Below are positions 17,065-26,384 of a DNA stretch of 64,000 nt, in pieces. Numbering within the stretch: position 1 is the first letter of the stretch; every line of letters starts with the position of its first letter. The notes beneath the pieces were generated by a model, which ran no database searches, was not told the origin of the DNA, and worked only from the letters and a program-made list of their open reading frames with translations. A program made the translations under genes and the position numbers. Origin of the DNA: JAAXHH01 sp965248395 (lineage in GTDB: Bacteria > JAAXHH01); assembly GCA_965248395.1 (NCBI GenBank), contig OZ252103.1, positions 1,612,001-1,676,000 on the forward strand. Direction: 5' to 3'.

Positions 17065-17697
17065 TTACAATCCGCCCAGGGCCTTTTCGAATGCCTGTAC
17101 GGCCATGGGTATATCGGGTTGGGACAGCACGGCCGAGATCGCGGCGACGCCGTGGGCGCCCGCTTCAAGGCATTCCTCCGCACGCCCGGGGGTCACTCCG
17201 CCCAGGGCCAGCACGGGGATCGTCACCGCCCCGACCGTTTCCGATAGAGCCTCCAACCCTTTGGGGGGACCATATGCCGCCTTGGATGGCGTATCGTAAA
17301 CCGGGCCGAAGGTGATGAAGTCGACCCCCTCGGCTTCCGCCTCCCGCGCCCCATTCGTGCTGTGGGTCGAGCGAGCGATCAGCGTACCTGCTGGCATGCG
17401 GTCGCGCACCGCCCGGGCCGAGCGGACCGGAACGCTCCGTTCAGGCAGATGAACGCCCTGGGCCCCGCACGACAGGGCGACCTCCAGGTTGCCATTGACC
17501 ATCAAAAGGGGCCGGTATTCAGCGAGTTCCCGTTGCACATTCCGGGTCAGTTTGGACAAACCGGGCGTATCCAGGTCTTTTTCCCTGATCTGGATCGCCC
17601 GGACACCCGCACGGCAAGCCTGGTTCAGCGCCGAGGCCAGGGAACGTCCGCCGCACGAGGATCGATCGCTGATCAGGTAGAACCTGAAGTCTACCAT
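17065..17697 (-). CDS. thiE: thiamine-phosphate synthase
   Basis: A 210-residue TIM barrel that joins the pyrimidine (HMP-PP) and thiazole phosphate units to form thiamine phosphate. IQIREKD, LLMVNGN, GVHLPE, ARSTHS and the phosphate-binding ALGGV are all present in order. It is the last gene of thiOSGE; its ATG is seven bases after the thiG stop. The operon is controlled by a TPP riboswitch at its 5' end. Confidence 0.93.
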   Translation of the reverse strand: MVDFRFYLISDRSSCGGRSLASALNQACRAGVRAIQIREKDLDTPGLSKLTRNVQRELAEYRPLLMVNGNLEVALSCGAQGVHLPERSVPVRSARAVRDRMPAGTLIARSTHSTNGAREAEAEGVDFITFGPVYDTPSKAAYGPPKGLEALSETVGAVTIPVLALGGVTPGRAEECLEAGAHGVAAISAVLSQPDIPMAVQAFEKALGGL

Positions 17698-17703
17698 GGA
17701 AGC

Positions 17704-18486
17704 CTAGTTCGCGGTCGAGTGGATCACACCGCTCAATGGACTGGAAGCGGACGCGTAGGCTTTCATGGGAATCCGGCCCGCTTCGTAGGCGAGACGTCCG
17801 GCCTCCACCGCCTTGCGCATCGCGAGGGCCATTTTCACTGGATCCCGGGCGCCGGCGACACCGGTGTTCATCAGTATGCCGTCGCAGCCGAGTTCCATGG
17901 CGACGGATGCGTCGGAAGCGGTCCCCACACCCGCGTCGACGATGACCGGCACCTGGCTGTTTTCGACGATGATTGCGATGTTATGCGGGTTCCGAATGCC
18001 CAGTCCGGAACCGATAGGCGCGGCAAGGGGCATGACCGCGACGCATCCGGCTTCCTCGAGTTTCTTGCATATAATGGGATCATCGATGGTATAGGGCATG
18101 ACGTTGAATCCCCGGTCGACCAGCAGGCGCGCGGCTTCCAGCGTGGCTTCATTATCTGGAAACAGCGTCTTTTCATCCCCGATAACTTCGAGTTTTACCG
18201 TATCGGTACCCATCGCTTCCCGAGCCAGTTCGCAGGTCAGTACGGCGTCCCTGGCCGTATAGCATCCGGCCGTGTTGGGCAGGAGTTCGTACCGGTCGCG
18301 GTCTATGAAGTCGAGCAGCGACTGCCCGGAAGGATCGTCCAGATTGACACGGCGGATGGCCACCGTGACCATCCCCGTGCCGCTCGCCTCGAAAGAATCG
18401 CGCATCAATTCGAAATCAGCATACTTTCCCGTACCCAGTATCAACCGGGAATCCAGTTCCATATCGCCTATTTTCAGGGCGCTCAT
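17704..18486 (-). CDS. thiG: thiazole synthase
   Basis: A 260-residue TIM barrel that builds the thiazole ring of thiamine from DXP, ThiS-thiocarboxylate and dehydroglycine. The start LKIGDMELDSRLILGTGKY and the phosphate-binding PVIVDAGVGTASDA are characteristic. The Lys that forms the imine with DXP is probably in DTVKLEVIGD. AGGAG nine bases upstream favours the ATG at 18486 (MSALKIGD) over the in-frame ATGs at 18492 and 18534. The glycine oxidase ThiO upstream supplies dehydroglycine. Confidence 0.93.
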   Translation of the reverse strand: MSALKIGDMELDSRLILGTGKYADFELMRDSFEASGTGMVTVAIRRVNLDDPSGQSLLDFIDRDRYELLPNTAGCYTARDAVLTCELAREAMGTDTVKLEVIGDEKTLFPDNEATLEAARLLVDRGFNVMPYTIDDPIICKKLEEAGCVAVMPLAAPIGSGLGIRNPHNIAIIVENSQVPVIVDAGVGTASDASVAMELGCDGILMNTGVAGARDPVKMALAMRKAVEAGRLAYEAGRIPMKAYASASSPLSGVIHSTAN

Positions 18487-18585
18487 GATCATCCGCTCCT
18501 TTGCCTGACCCAACAGGGGCCGGTTGAATATCATTAAACGTCATGCATCGTCGCCGCACGGGTTCGGTCTCGATCGTTCCTGTCG

Positions 18586-18786
18586 CTATCCGCCCGCCAC
18601 CGCCCGGATCACCTCGACCTTGTCATCCTCGCGTAGTGTCGTCCTGCCGTGCTCCTGCCTGGGAATGACCTCGCCGTTCAGAGCCACGGCGGTCCCTTCG
18701 ACGGTTAAGTCCAGTTCATTCAGCAGATCGGCTATACTCATGCCGCGGGACAGTTCCCGCGTGGTGCCGTTGATCTTCACGGTCAT
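18586..18786 (-). CDS. thiS: sulfur carrier protein ThiS
   Basis: A 66-residue ubiquitin-like protein ending in Gly-Gly (AVAGG), the site that is adenylated and then thiocarboxylated to deliver sulfur to ThiG. VKINGTTRELSRGMSIADLL and VALNGEVIPR are typical. It lies between thiO and thiG. No ThiF adenylyltransferase is present in the window. Confidence 0.93.
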   Translation of the reverse strand: MTVKINGTTRELSRGMSIADLLNELDLTVEGTAVALNGEVIPRQEHGRTTLREDDKVEVIRAVAGG

Positions 18787-18805
18787 CCTTTGGGTCTCCA
18801 GTTCT

Positions 18806-19924
18806 CTAAGGATAGAAACGTGATGGCAGAAAGGGCTTCATGATCGGGGGAACCCGGTCGTTCAGGATCGCTTCCGAAATCAAATCCGCGGTCAGCGGCG
18901 CCAGCAGAATGCCGTTCCGGCCATGCCCCGAAGCCGCGTAGAGACCTGGTGTTCCCGTGGCGCCGAGCACGGGCCAACCGTCTTTCGCCACCGGCCGCAG
19001 TCCCGACCAGGTGGACTCCAGCGGGTAGGTTTTCAATCCCGGCGCAAGGTCCAGCACTCCCCGCAACAACTGCATGACTCCGCCCACGGTGACCTCGTCG
19101 CGGAAACCGGCTTCCTCTACGGTGGCGCCAACGACAAGCCGTCCGTCCGCCCGGGGAACCAGGTATGCGCCACCGGTATAGATCGTATGACGAAAAGGCG
19201 GATCGGCGCCCGCGCGCAGTGCGAGAATCTGTCCGCGCACCGGGCGGACCGGAACGCGATGCACAGGCGCAACGCCTTCGAGGTAGCGCGCCCGACAGCC
19301 CATGGCGTTCACCAGCTTCGAAGTATTCCAGATTCCGTCTGTAGTTTCTATACCGGCTACACGATCTCCATCCATGACGATTTTCCGAGCCGTTACGCCT
19401 TCGCGGATCACGCCCCCGTGAAGCCGAACCGACCTCGCCAGCGCCGATACGACATCCCGGTTTTCCACCTGGTGATCGGCCGGGTAGCGCAATGCCATGT
19501 GGACCCTGTTCGTAAGATTCGGTTCCAGGCGCCTGGCCTCACGTACGGTCAGTCTTTCAACGGGTATGCCGCTCCGGTGGTGCCGGTCGTACCGGTCCTC
19601 CAGCCGCGACTGTTCTCCGTTGCTCAGCGCCGGGTAGATCATCCCGGTCGTATTGTAGTCGATGGAGCAGCCGGTTTCTTCCACGAGCGCTTCGATGAAA
19701 CCGGCGTAGCATTTCAATCCGGCCCGGCACAGGTCGAAGTATGGATTGGGTTCATCGAATTCGCAGTGGGGAGCCAGCATGCCCGCGGCGGCCCAGGAGG
19801 CTCCCCGGCCGGTTCGGGACTGCTCCAGCACCGTTACCCCGCAACCGGAAAGACAAAGCCGGCGCGCTACGGCCAGACCGATAATTCCGCCGCCGATGAC
19901 CACTATGTCCGATTGCTGCACCAC
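18806..19924 (-). CDS. thiO: glycine oxidase (FAD)
   Basis: A 372-residue FAD-dependent amine oxidase that makes the imine of glycine for thiazole synthesis with oxygen. The dinucleotide loop IVVIGGGIIGLAVARRL is at the N-terminus, and GLYAASGHGRNGILLAP at the C-terminus closes the FAD site. A TTG at 19951 in frame lies in the terminator's T-run, so I choose the GTG at 19924. Use of ThiO instead of ThiH suggests aerobic thiamine synthesis. Confidence 0.9.
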   Translation of the reverse strand: MVQQSDIVVIGGGIIGLAVARRLCLSGCGVTVLEQSRTGRGASWAAAGMLAPHCEFDEPNPYFDLCRAGLKCYAGFIEALVEETGCSIDYNTTGMIYPALSNGEQSRLEDRYDRHHRSGIPVERLTVREARRLEPNLTNRVHMALRYPADHQVENRDVVSALARSVRLHGGVIREGVTARKIVMDGDRVAGIETTDGIWNTSKLVNAMGCRARYLEGVAPVHRVPVRPVRGQILALRAGADPPFRHTIYTGGAYLVPRADGRLVVGATVEEAGFRDEVTVGGVMQLLRGVLDLAPGLKTYPLESTWSGLRPVAKDGWPVLGATGTPGLYAASGHGRNGILLAPLTADLISEAILNDRVPPIMKPFLPSRFYP

Positions 19925-19952
19925 GGATCCCCGCCACTTCGTCACCGGCAAT

Positions 19953-19980
19953 AAAAAAGCCGTTTCATATCGAAACGGCT
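19953..19980 (-). terminator. riboswitch-controlled intrinsic terminator of the thi operon
   Basis: On the minus strand AGCCGTTTC (19980-19972), a five-base loop and GAAACGGCT (19966-19958) form a 9-bp stem followed by six T residues (19958-19953). The same AGCCGTTT can instead pair with AAACGGCT (19994-19987), which includes the 3' side of the TPP aptamer's P1 stem, so ligand binding should favour termination. Confidence 0.85.
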
Positions 19981-19988
19981 CCGTTCAG

Positions 19989-20069
19989 CCGTTTCCCTAC
20001 GCTGGCATAACCCAGGTCAGGTTCTAAGGGTCGTGATTCTCAGGCTCACCAAGAGCCGCCCCTAACGGA
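19989..20069 (-). promoter_or_regulatory. TPP riboswitch (THI element)
   Basis: On the minus strand the leader holds the conserved TPP-aptamer pieces in order: TTAGGGGCGG, CCTGAGAA, ACCCTTAGAACCTGA, CCTGGGTTATGCCAG and CGTAGGGAA. CCGTT at the 5' end pairs with AACGG at the 3' end as P1. It sits directly upstream of thiO and turns the thiamine genes down when thiamine diphosphate is plentiful. Confidence 0.95.
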
Positions 20070-20077
20070 TGTAATTC

Positions 20078-20106
20078 AGTCTAAGACGAATGACCGGTCG
20101 CGTCAA
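20078..20106 (-). promoter_or_regulatory. sigma-70-like promoter of the thiOSGE operon
   Basis: On the minus strand TTGACG (20106-20101) is separated by 17 bases from TAGACT (20083-20078). Transcription would start about 20071, at the very beginning of the TPP aptamer. Confidence 0.65.
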
Positions 20107-20183
20107 CTAAAACTTGCGGTGGCGCCTGGCCGGTTCGCCGGGGCCGCCCCGATTGACCCCGTGCATGGCGGATTGCGAATGGA

Positions 20184-22373
20184 TCAGACCATACCCAAAT
20201 ACCGACGGATCAGCCATTCCGCGGCAAGAAGGCCGATTAACAGCATCAGCGTGGCAGGATGGTTCCACCACGAATAGGTGCGCGTCTCCTGGACGATGAT
20301 CTCGTCAAAGGACAGATCATCGGCCATGCTTCCGATTTCCGAAGTGAGATAGAACCGACCACCCGTCATGTCGGCCAATTGGGCCAGGAGTTTCCGGTTC
20401 ATCCGCGTTCGTTCGAATTCGCCGCCGGCCTCGCCCACGACGAACCCGCCGCTGTCCGATCCGAGCGGCACGCCGTTCAGTTCGGCGGTAGCGTCGAACC
20501 TGTATTCTCCCGTGGCGATAAACTGGAGCCGCCCCGCGTAACGGCCGAATCCCTGGCCCGTCGAGGTGAGGTCCAGTTTAAGCGCGATCTCGCCGTCCGG
20601 TTCCGATCGCACCGTGACGGAAAGGTCGGCATGATCGACCGGTCGGTAGTTCTCATCGTAGATCTGCCCGTCGAAACGAACCGTTTCACCACCGCGGTAC
20701 TGTAGCTTGTCTGACGCGACACGTATCCTGCGGCTGCCTTCCCGCACGGTCATCCACCTTACGGCGTTGTTCCACAGTCGTTCGTATGCCGCGTTGGTGC
20801 CGCCGCTTCCCCACATCATCAGGTCCCACTGCCAAAGGCCCTGGGCGGCGATGGCGAGCACCTTGCCCTGGCCGTAGCGATGCACGGCGATGACTGGCGT
20901 GTCCTCCTCTCCGGTTCGCCACGTCGGATTCGTGGCAAGCACCGTGGCGCCGGGTTTCGCGGGTCCGACCTGGTTCATCCCGGGCAGGGGAGGCAGTTCG
21001 ATCCATAACCGTTCCGATTCCACGGGATCGTCATCCAACCTGGTAATCGGATGGGTGCTGCCGTCGGGCGTCATGGCCGGGACGAAGGGTCCCCCGGTCA
21101 TTCCCCTCGCCGTCGCGGGGATTTGAAAGGGCATCAGATTGCCGACCGGTGTACCGGCGTAGCCGCCCATTTCAAAGCTGTGCGGGCCGCCGAGCGCGAT
21201 CAGCCCTCCGCCCTTTTCCTCGACAAAGGACACGATGAAAGGCGCCCATGGCTGAAGGCGGTCATGGGCGATACTGCCCAGAATAACCAGGTCGTAAGAA
21301 AACCACTCCATTCGTGAAGAGGGCATCGGATCCGGAAAGGTTATGCCGTCGGGCCGGAAAATAAGGCTTGTCACCTCGAGATTGGCGTCCTTTTGCAGCG
21401 CCCGCCTGAGGAATCCAAGGTCAGTACGGGGCGATCCCTCGACATACAGTATGCGCAACCTGGATTTCAATACCTTGATTGTAAGGGTGCGCCGGTTGTT
21501 TCGCGGGGTGATCTCGCCATCCAGTTCGGGTACTTCCACCTGGTAGCTATGCACCCCGTCCGTCTCGGGAACGACGTGAAAAACCACGGTCTGTTCCCCG
21601 TCTTGCCCATCCAGCGTGACTTCGGCGCTTTGCAGTATGCGGCCGTCTTCCCGAAGCGTTACGGGTACGCGCACCCTGCTGAATCCCCGTCCGCGCACGA
21701 CGACTTCGACGGGCACGTTGCTCCCCGAGTACACTACGTCATTGGCCGTAATGCGGGGAAGGCTGAGATCCCGGATGCCCAGCGTGTCGCCGATTCCCAC
21801 CGTGTAGAGGGGTATATCGAGTTCTGCGGCGACCCGCAGAGGGTCGCGTCCGACCGTGAAGTTACCATCTGAAACCAGGATGGCGGCGGCGAAACGGTCC
21901 GACCGGGAACCGTCTTCCAGAAAGGACAGCGCGGCTCCGAGATCTGTGCCCGTACCGTCGGTCGACAGGGAGTCGCCTTCGCCATCGAGCAAGGGCGCCA
22001 GGTCTTCCGCGAAACGGTAGCTGCGGACCTGGTGCCTGGTTTTAATGGTGCTCAACTCTTCGCTGGTCAACACGCCGGACAGGACTTCGTTCCGCTTGCC
22101 GAGACGGTCCGAAAGCCCCATGCTCGCCGAGGCGTCGACGAGTAACGCCAGGCCGGGGGATTCGGATCGTTCCAGCATCAGTCGCGACACGGGTTCGCTC
22201 AGGATCGCCAGGAGCAAGCCGGCCGCCGCTATCCGCAGGGTGATGAGTCCCCAGGCTGCGGCCGGGGAAACCTGGGTGAAAAGCCGCCGGGAGAATCCAT
22301 AAATCAGGATACCGGCAATGATAAAGACGATGAGAATCCAGGTGAGGGAATCCGCGTGGAAATCCAGGGACAT
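20184..22373 (-). CDS. membrane-anchored VWA-domain protein
   Basis: A 729-residue protein. Two N-terminal transmembrane helices (about residues 12-27 and 40-58) precede a von Willebrand A domain with the metal site DASAS at 80-84. A long periplasmic part follows, including a glutamine-amidotransferase-like fold beginning at LRILYVEGSP, and a final transmembrane helix lies near the C-terminus (TLMLLIGLLAAEWLI). Similar large proteins occur with MoxR ATPases and DUF58 proteins in envelope regions, but those partners are not in view here. Function unknown. Confidence 0.75.
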   Translation of the reverse strand: MSLDFHADSLTWILIVFIIAGILIYGFSRRLFTQVSPAAAWGLITLRIAAAGLLLAILSEPVSRLMLERSESPGLALLVDASASMGLSDRLGKRNEVLSGVLTSEELSTIKTRHQVRSYRFAEDLAPLLDGEGDSLSTDGTGTDLGAALSFLEDGSRSDRFAAAILVSDGNFTVGRDPLRVAAELDIPLYTVGIGDTLGIRDLSLPRITANDVVYSGSNVPVEVVVRGRGFSRVRVPVTLREDGRILQSAEVTLDGQDGEQTVVFHVVPETDGVHSYQVEVPELDGEITPRNNRRTLTIKVLKSRLRILYVEGSPRTDLGFLRRALQKDANLEVTSLIFRPDGITFPDPMPSSRMEWFSYDLVILGSIAHDRLQPWAPFIVSFVEEKGGGLIALGGPHSFEMGGYAGTPVGNLMPFQIPATARGMTGGPFVPAMTPDGSTHPITRLDDDPVESERLWIELPPLPGMNQVGPAKPGATVLATNPTWRTGEEDTPVIAVHRYGQGKVLAIAAQGLWQWDLMMWGSGGTNAAYERLWNNAVRWMTVREGSRRIRVASDKLQYRGGETVRFDGQIYDENYRPVDHADLSVTVRSEPDGEIALKLDLTSTGQGFGRYAGRLQFIATGEYRFDATAELNGVPLGSDSGGFVVGEAGGEFERTRMNRKLLAQLADMTGGRFYLTSEIGSMADDLSFDEIIVQETRTYSWWNHPATLMLLIGLLAAEWLIRRYLGMV

Positions 22374-22425
22374 GCAGGGGTTCCGGTGGCTGGCCCGGCC
22401 TATGCCTCGAACCGGGCAAAAACAG

Positions 22426-22456
22426 TTGACAACCCTTTGTATAACTTTCTTATACT
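22426..22456 (+). promoter_or_regulatory. candidate promoter for the iron-type alcohol dehydrogenase
   Basis: A perfect TTGACA (22426-22431) and TATACT (22451-22456) lie upstream of the gene. The 19-base spacer is long; an overlapping TTATAC would give 18. The region is notably AT-rich. Confidence 0.4.
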
Positions 22457-22508
22457 CATTTCAAGCAATTAAAACCTGTGAACCCGCGAATTCATTCCGA
22501 ATATCCCC

Positions 22509-23672
22509 ATGAATCCTCAGACCATTCACGAATTCAGCGCCCCGACAAGACTGGTTTTCGGTCCGGGCGCCGTCGGTTGCGTCCCGGTTCTCCTTGAGCG
22601 ATCCAGTATACGCGCCCCCCTCGTTGTTACCGATCCGGGGATCCGGGAAGCCGGTCTGCTCGAGGTGCTGACGGGTATCCTGGACAGGGCGAAAATACCC
22701 CAGGTTGTTTTTGATGAGACCGAAGCCAATCCCAGCGCGGAGACGGTCAACCGTTGCGCTGAGCGGTACGGTGAAGCAGGCTGCGACGGTATCGTGGCGC
22801 TGGGAGGCGGCAGTTCGATGGACGTGGCCAAGGGCGCGGGCGTGCTGGTTCAGAACGAGGGCGATATTCTATCCTATGAGGGTATGGATCAATTTCCGAA
22901 CCCTCCGCCGTACCTGCTTTGTATCCCCACCACCTACGGTACCGGAAGCGAGGCAACGCCCTTTGCCGTGATTACGGATACCAGGAGGCGGTTCAAGGCG
23001 ACGATCGGTGGGGTGCATCTCTTTCCCGATACGGCCGTGCTCGATCCCGATTTGTCCGTCCGTCTGCCTTTGCCCGTGGCCGGCGCCACGGGGATGGACG
23101 CGCTTACCCATGCCATCGAAGCCTACGTCTGCCTGGCCGGAAATACCGTTACCCGCGCCCTGGCGATACAGGCCGTGGAATTGATCTGGGACAACCTGCG
23201 ACAGGCAGCCGTCAGCGATCAAAATGTCGAAGCGACGGGGAACATGCTTGTTGCCGCCACGCTGGCCGGCCGGTCCTTCGGATTTACTCGACTCGGTACG
23301 GTGCATGCCATGGCCCATCCGCTGGGCGCCCACTTCGACGTGCCCCACGGCGTGGCCAACGCGGTGCTGTTGCCCCACGTCATGGCATTCAACCTGCCCG
23401 CCTGTCCGGATCGATATGCCCGGATCGCCCGGGCAATGGGCACACGGGAAGACGGAGCTGGTACCCTTGAGATGGCCTCCCGGGCTATCGACGCGGTAAA
23501 AGACCTTTCGAAGGATCTGAGTATCCCCGAAAACCTGAAAGTACTCGGGGTCCGCCGCAAAGGGTTCCGGGTCATGACGGACGACGCCATGAAAAGCGGC
23601 AACCTCCCCGTAAATCCCCGAAAGACCACCCACGAAGATATCCGCGGGCTGTTCAAGCAGGCGTACGAATAG
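22509..23672 (+). CDS. iron-containing alcohol dehydrogenase
   Basis: A 387-residue group III alcohol dehydrogenase. NAD(P) is held by the GGGSSMDVAKG loop, and PTTYGTGSEATPFAVITD follows. The metal ligands are the Asp and His of GMDALTHAIEAY and the His residues of VHAMAHPLGAHFDVPHG. Members reduce or oxidise alcohols, lactaldehyde, 1,3-propanediol or phosphonate intermediates, so the substrate is open. It stands alone on the plus strand between minus-strand genes. Confidence 0.92.
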   Translation: MNPQTIHEFSAPTRLVFGPGAVGCVPVLLERSSIRAPLVVTDPGIREAGLLEVLTGILDRAKIPQVVFDETEANPSAETVNRCAERYGEAGCDGIVALGGGSSMDVAKGAGVLVQNEGDILSYEGMDQFPNPPPYLLCIPTTYGTGSEATPFAVITDTRRRFKATIGGVHLFPDTAVLDPDLSVRLPLPVAGATGMDALTHAIEAYVCLAGNTVTRALAIQAVELIWDNLRQAAVSDQNVEATGNMLVAATLAGRSFGFTRLGTVHAMAHPLGAHFDVPHGVANAVLLPHVMAFNLPACPDRYARIARAMGTREDGAGTLEMASRAIDAVKDLSKDLSIPENLKVLGVRRKGFRVMTDDAMKSGNLPVNPRKTTHEDIRGLFKQAYE

Positions 23673-23690
23673 CCCTTCTGCCATTCAGGA

Positions 23691-25070
23691 TTACTGATTC
23701 GCCGGATTCCCGTTTCCAAGTGCACTTTCGAGCGTAGCCTGGGCGATCAGATAATCGTATTGCGCTCGGGCCAACCCTTCTTTCGCCCCGGTCAGGGCTC
23801 CCTGCGCGGTAAAGACATCCAGCAGGGTTCCCGAACCCACCCGGTAGCGTTCTTCGGCCAGTCGAAGACTCTCCTCCGACGCGACGATATTGTCGTTGCT
23901 CAGTGCGATGACTTCCCTGGCCGTGCCCAGGTCAAGCAGGGCCCGCCTGATAGCCAGCGAAGTGGCGCGCCGGGTCTGGCGAAGCGTTTCCTCCGCGATA
24001 TACTGCTGGGCCCGAGCCTGGGAGATATTGGCATAGGTCTGCGTACCGTTCAAAATGGGCAGGCTTAGGTTCAGATTAAAAGACAGGCGCCAGTTCTTGT
24101 CATAGGTGCCGTACACGTCCTGGAATCGGACTCCGGACCTATTGTAACTGACGTTGCCGCTTACCACTGGCCACAGTCCTCCCCGGGCGATCTTCGTCTG
24201 GAGTATGGCTGATTGTATGCCGCCCTGGTCCCGCTGAATTGCCGGATTGGCGAGATCGGCCCTTCGAAGGGCGTCATCCAAATCCATGGGCGCGACCGCG
24301 GTGAGCGGGCCTCCTTCAAGGGGGTCGACGACATCAAACACTTCGTACGGTCCGATACCCATGATGTCATTCAGGTCGGCCCTGGCCTGCTGTACGGCCT
24401 TCTCCTGGTTGTGCAGGGTTATGCGCGCGCCGCCCAGTTGCGCCCGGACCTGCAGCACGTCCACCCGGGCCACGGAGCCGATTTCGTACATGCTCTGCGA
24501 CCGGCGCAGCTGTTCCTCGTTGAGGCGGACATCTTCTTCCGTTACTTCTTTAAGCCTCATGGCCTTGAGCAGGTTGTAGTACCGGGTCTTGACACCCAAT
24601 ACGACCTGGTTTTCCGTATCGGCCGTGCCGAGTTCCTGTTCATTCACGAGCTGCTTGTTCATGCGGATCGTGTTCCAGTTCTGGCCGCCGTTGTACAACT
24701 GCATGTTCAGGCTGATGTTTTTACCGAAATTCGTTCGGGTACTGCCCGGCGCTTCGCGGATCACGACACCTTCGAGAATGATGGGGGTATCACCCGAGGT
24801 GGTCCGGTTGGCGTTCACGATCGTGGCGTTTACCCGGGGCATGACGCCGGAGTACGAACCATAGACCGCGGCCTGCCGAACCTCCACGTTTTTCTTGGCG
24901 ATCTCGATCTGGGGGTTGTTCTCCAGAGCGATTTGAATACATCGGTCCATCGTGAGCATCCTGGCGGCGTTTTCCGCCGAACCGGTGGACTGTCCGATTG
25001 CCGGCCCCGTCGCAGTCGACATGAAGATCATTGCCAGGACTGACCTGGAGAAGGTGTTCAGATAGATCAT
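23691..25070 (-). CDS. TolC-family outer membrane efflux protein
   Basis: A 459-residue protein with an N-terminal signal peptide (ending near TGPAIG) and two repeated OEP-type halves rich in long amphipathic helices (TRYYNLLKAMRLKEVTEEDVRL; REVIALSNDNIVASEESLRLAEERYRVGSGTLLDVF shows the typical RY-x-GxxxxLDV pattern). It should form a trimeric channel through the outer membrane for a drug, protein or lipid exporter. No inner-membrane pump is adjacent. It is downstream of the sigma/anti-sigma/RseB genes on the same strand, so it may be part of that regulon. Confidence 0.9.
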   Translation of the reverse strand: MIYLNTFSRSVLAMIFMSTATGPAIGQSTGSAENAARMLTMDRCIQIALENNPQIEIAKKNVEVRQAAVYGSYSGVMPRVNATIVNANRTTSGDTPIILEGVVIREAPGSTRTNFGKNISLNMQLYNGGQNWNTIRMNKQLVNEQELGTADTENQVVLGVKTRYYNLLKAMRLKEVTEEDVRLNEEQLRRSQSMYEIGSVARVDVLQVRAQLGGARITLHNQEKAVQQARADLNDIMGIGPYEVFDVVDPLEGGPLTAVAPMDLDDALRRADLANPAIQRDQGGIQSAILQTKIARGGLWPVVSGNVSYNRSGVRFQDVYGTYDKNWRLSFNLNLSLPILNGTQTYANISQARAQQYIAEETLRQTRRATSLAIRRALLDLGTAREVIALSNDNIVASEESLRLAEERYRVGSGTLLDVFTAQGALTGAKEGLARAQYDYLIAQATLESALGNGNPANQ

Positions 25071-25234
25071 GCGCTGGTCTCCTTTTCTAAGAAGGCGAAC
25101 TTATCTACGCTTTACCTATTAGACGACTAGACAGCCGATTTCCCGCGCAACAGATCGGTTTATCTGTTAGACCGCTTTCATGTGGGAAGGTTGCCGTTTA
25201 AATGAACAGACGGAAGGAAGAGGACGCGCGTGCG

Positions 25235-26374
25235 TCAAATGCGTCGGCGCCAGAATATCCACAGGCCGACCGCAAGGACTCCGGCGCCCGCCCCGATCCA
25301 CGAGGAATATCCCGTGGGAGAGGGGGATGCGGCGACCGACGGTTTAACCGTGCAAAGCGACGTGAGCAGCTCGACAGATTCACTTACGGCCACGTCACCG
25401 ATCACCGTGAAGAGCTTGCCGTCGTAATACCGGCGTAGAATGGAGTAGGGACCGCGGTCCCAGACACGCACGTCTCCGAGCAGATCGGGGGTACCTTTGG
25501 GAGACCGGTCAGCCTCTTCGGAAGAAGCGACCCTCTGGAAGAGAGACATCCGGGAGAGACCGTCGCTGTACATGAAATGTACGACCGGTTGGCCGTGGTG
25601 CTGAATGACGCGTCGATGCTGGAGGATGAATCCAGGAGGAATGTACACCGGCGCGTTCAACCTGAAATCCGCCTCGCGCTGCACTTCGCTGATGGAACCG
25701 CAGGCGATCACCTGGTTGATTTCAACGGACTTGCCCGTCCATTCGTTCGTCGCGAAGGTGTCCGACGTGATGTGTGGATCCGTCTCGAATTCCGTCAGGA
25801 AGAGTTCTTCGACCAGCATACCTGCTTCATTGCGTTCTTCCGTTCGCAGCACGAGACCCGTCTCCTCGTCGATCCATGCCGTCATGGTCATTCTTCCGGG
25901 ATGGCGGGGCTTGAAAGCCAGGACGGCCACCGGACGGTCCAGGAGCAGATCGGAACCGGTGATATCGAGATCGTAGTTGGTTTGAAGCAGATCCAGACTG
26001 CTGAACTCCAGGCTCATGTCTAGTACATTGGTGTTCGACTGGTGGCGGTGTGAATAGAAGAGGGAATTCCCCGTAGCCTTCCGCCGGTATATATCGTCTT
26101 CGACGCGGATGATGACCTCGCGGATATTTCCATCGGGATCGGGAATGTCGATGCGGTCGCGGTCCGGACGCTGGTGGGTAATCTCCTGGACGAAGCGGGT
26201 GGTGTCCCCTTCGGCGTTGAACCGTTGTTTCGTCATGGTGGCGCGGTAGCTCACCCTGGCCGGCGCTTCCATGATTTTCTGGTAGGTAATATCCGGATCA
26301 ACGCCAAGGACAGGGGAAGGGCTCGAGAGAAAGGCCGCCGCAATGAAACATAGGAATACAGGTCGATACCACAT
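25235..26374 (-). CDS. MucB/RseB-like regulator of the envelope-stress response
   Basis: A 379-residue exported protein: signal peptide at about 1-24, a LolA-fold MucB/RseB-like N-terminal domain (about 25-200), a second domain that includes YIPPGFILQHRR and MYSDGLSRMSLFQR as in the RseB C-terminal domain, and a C-terminal transmembrane helix (about 355-375) ending in WRRRI. In the classical system RseB binds the anti-sigma factor and senses mislocalised lipoprotein or LPS. Here it follows the anti-sigma gene by ten bases. The membrane anchor differs from the soluble Escherichia coli protein. Confidence 0.8.
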   Translation of the reverse strand: MWYRPVFLCFIAAAFLSSPSPVLGVDPDITYQKIMEAPARVSYRATMTKQRFNAEGDTTRFVQEITHQRPDRDRIDIPDPDGNIREVIIRVEDDIYRRKATGNSLFYSHRHQSNTNVLDMSLEFSSLDLLQTNYDLDITGSDLLLDRPVAVLAFKPRHPGRMTMTAWIDEETGLVLRTEERNEAGMLVEELFLTEFETDPHITSDTFATNEWTGKSVEINQVIACGSISEVQREADFRLNAPVYIPPGFILQHRRVIQHHGQPVVHFMYSDGLSRMSLFQRVASSEEADRSPKGTPDLLGDVRVWDRGPYSILRRYYDGKLFTVIGDVAVSESVELLTSLCTVKPSVAASPSPTGYSSWIGAGAGVLAVGLWIFWRRRI

Positions 26375-26384
26375 CTTGAATCGC

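Noticed and set aside
19925..19951. Extended thiO start at TTG 19951
   Set aside because: The TTG lies at the end of the riboswitch terminator's T-run with no ribosome site; GTG 19924 fits the FAD-loop distance.
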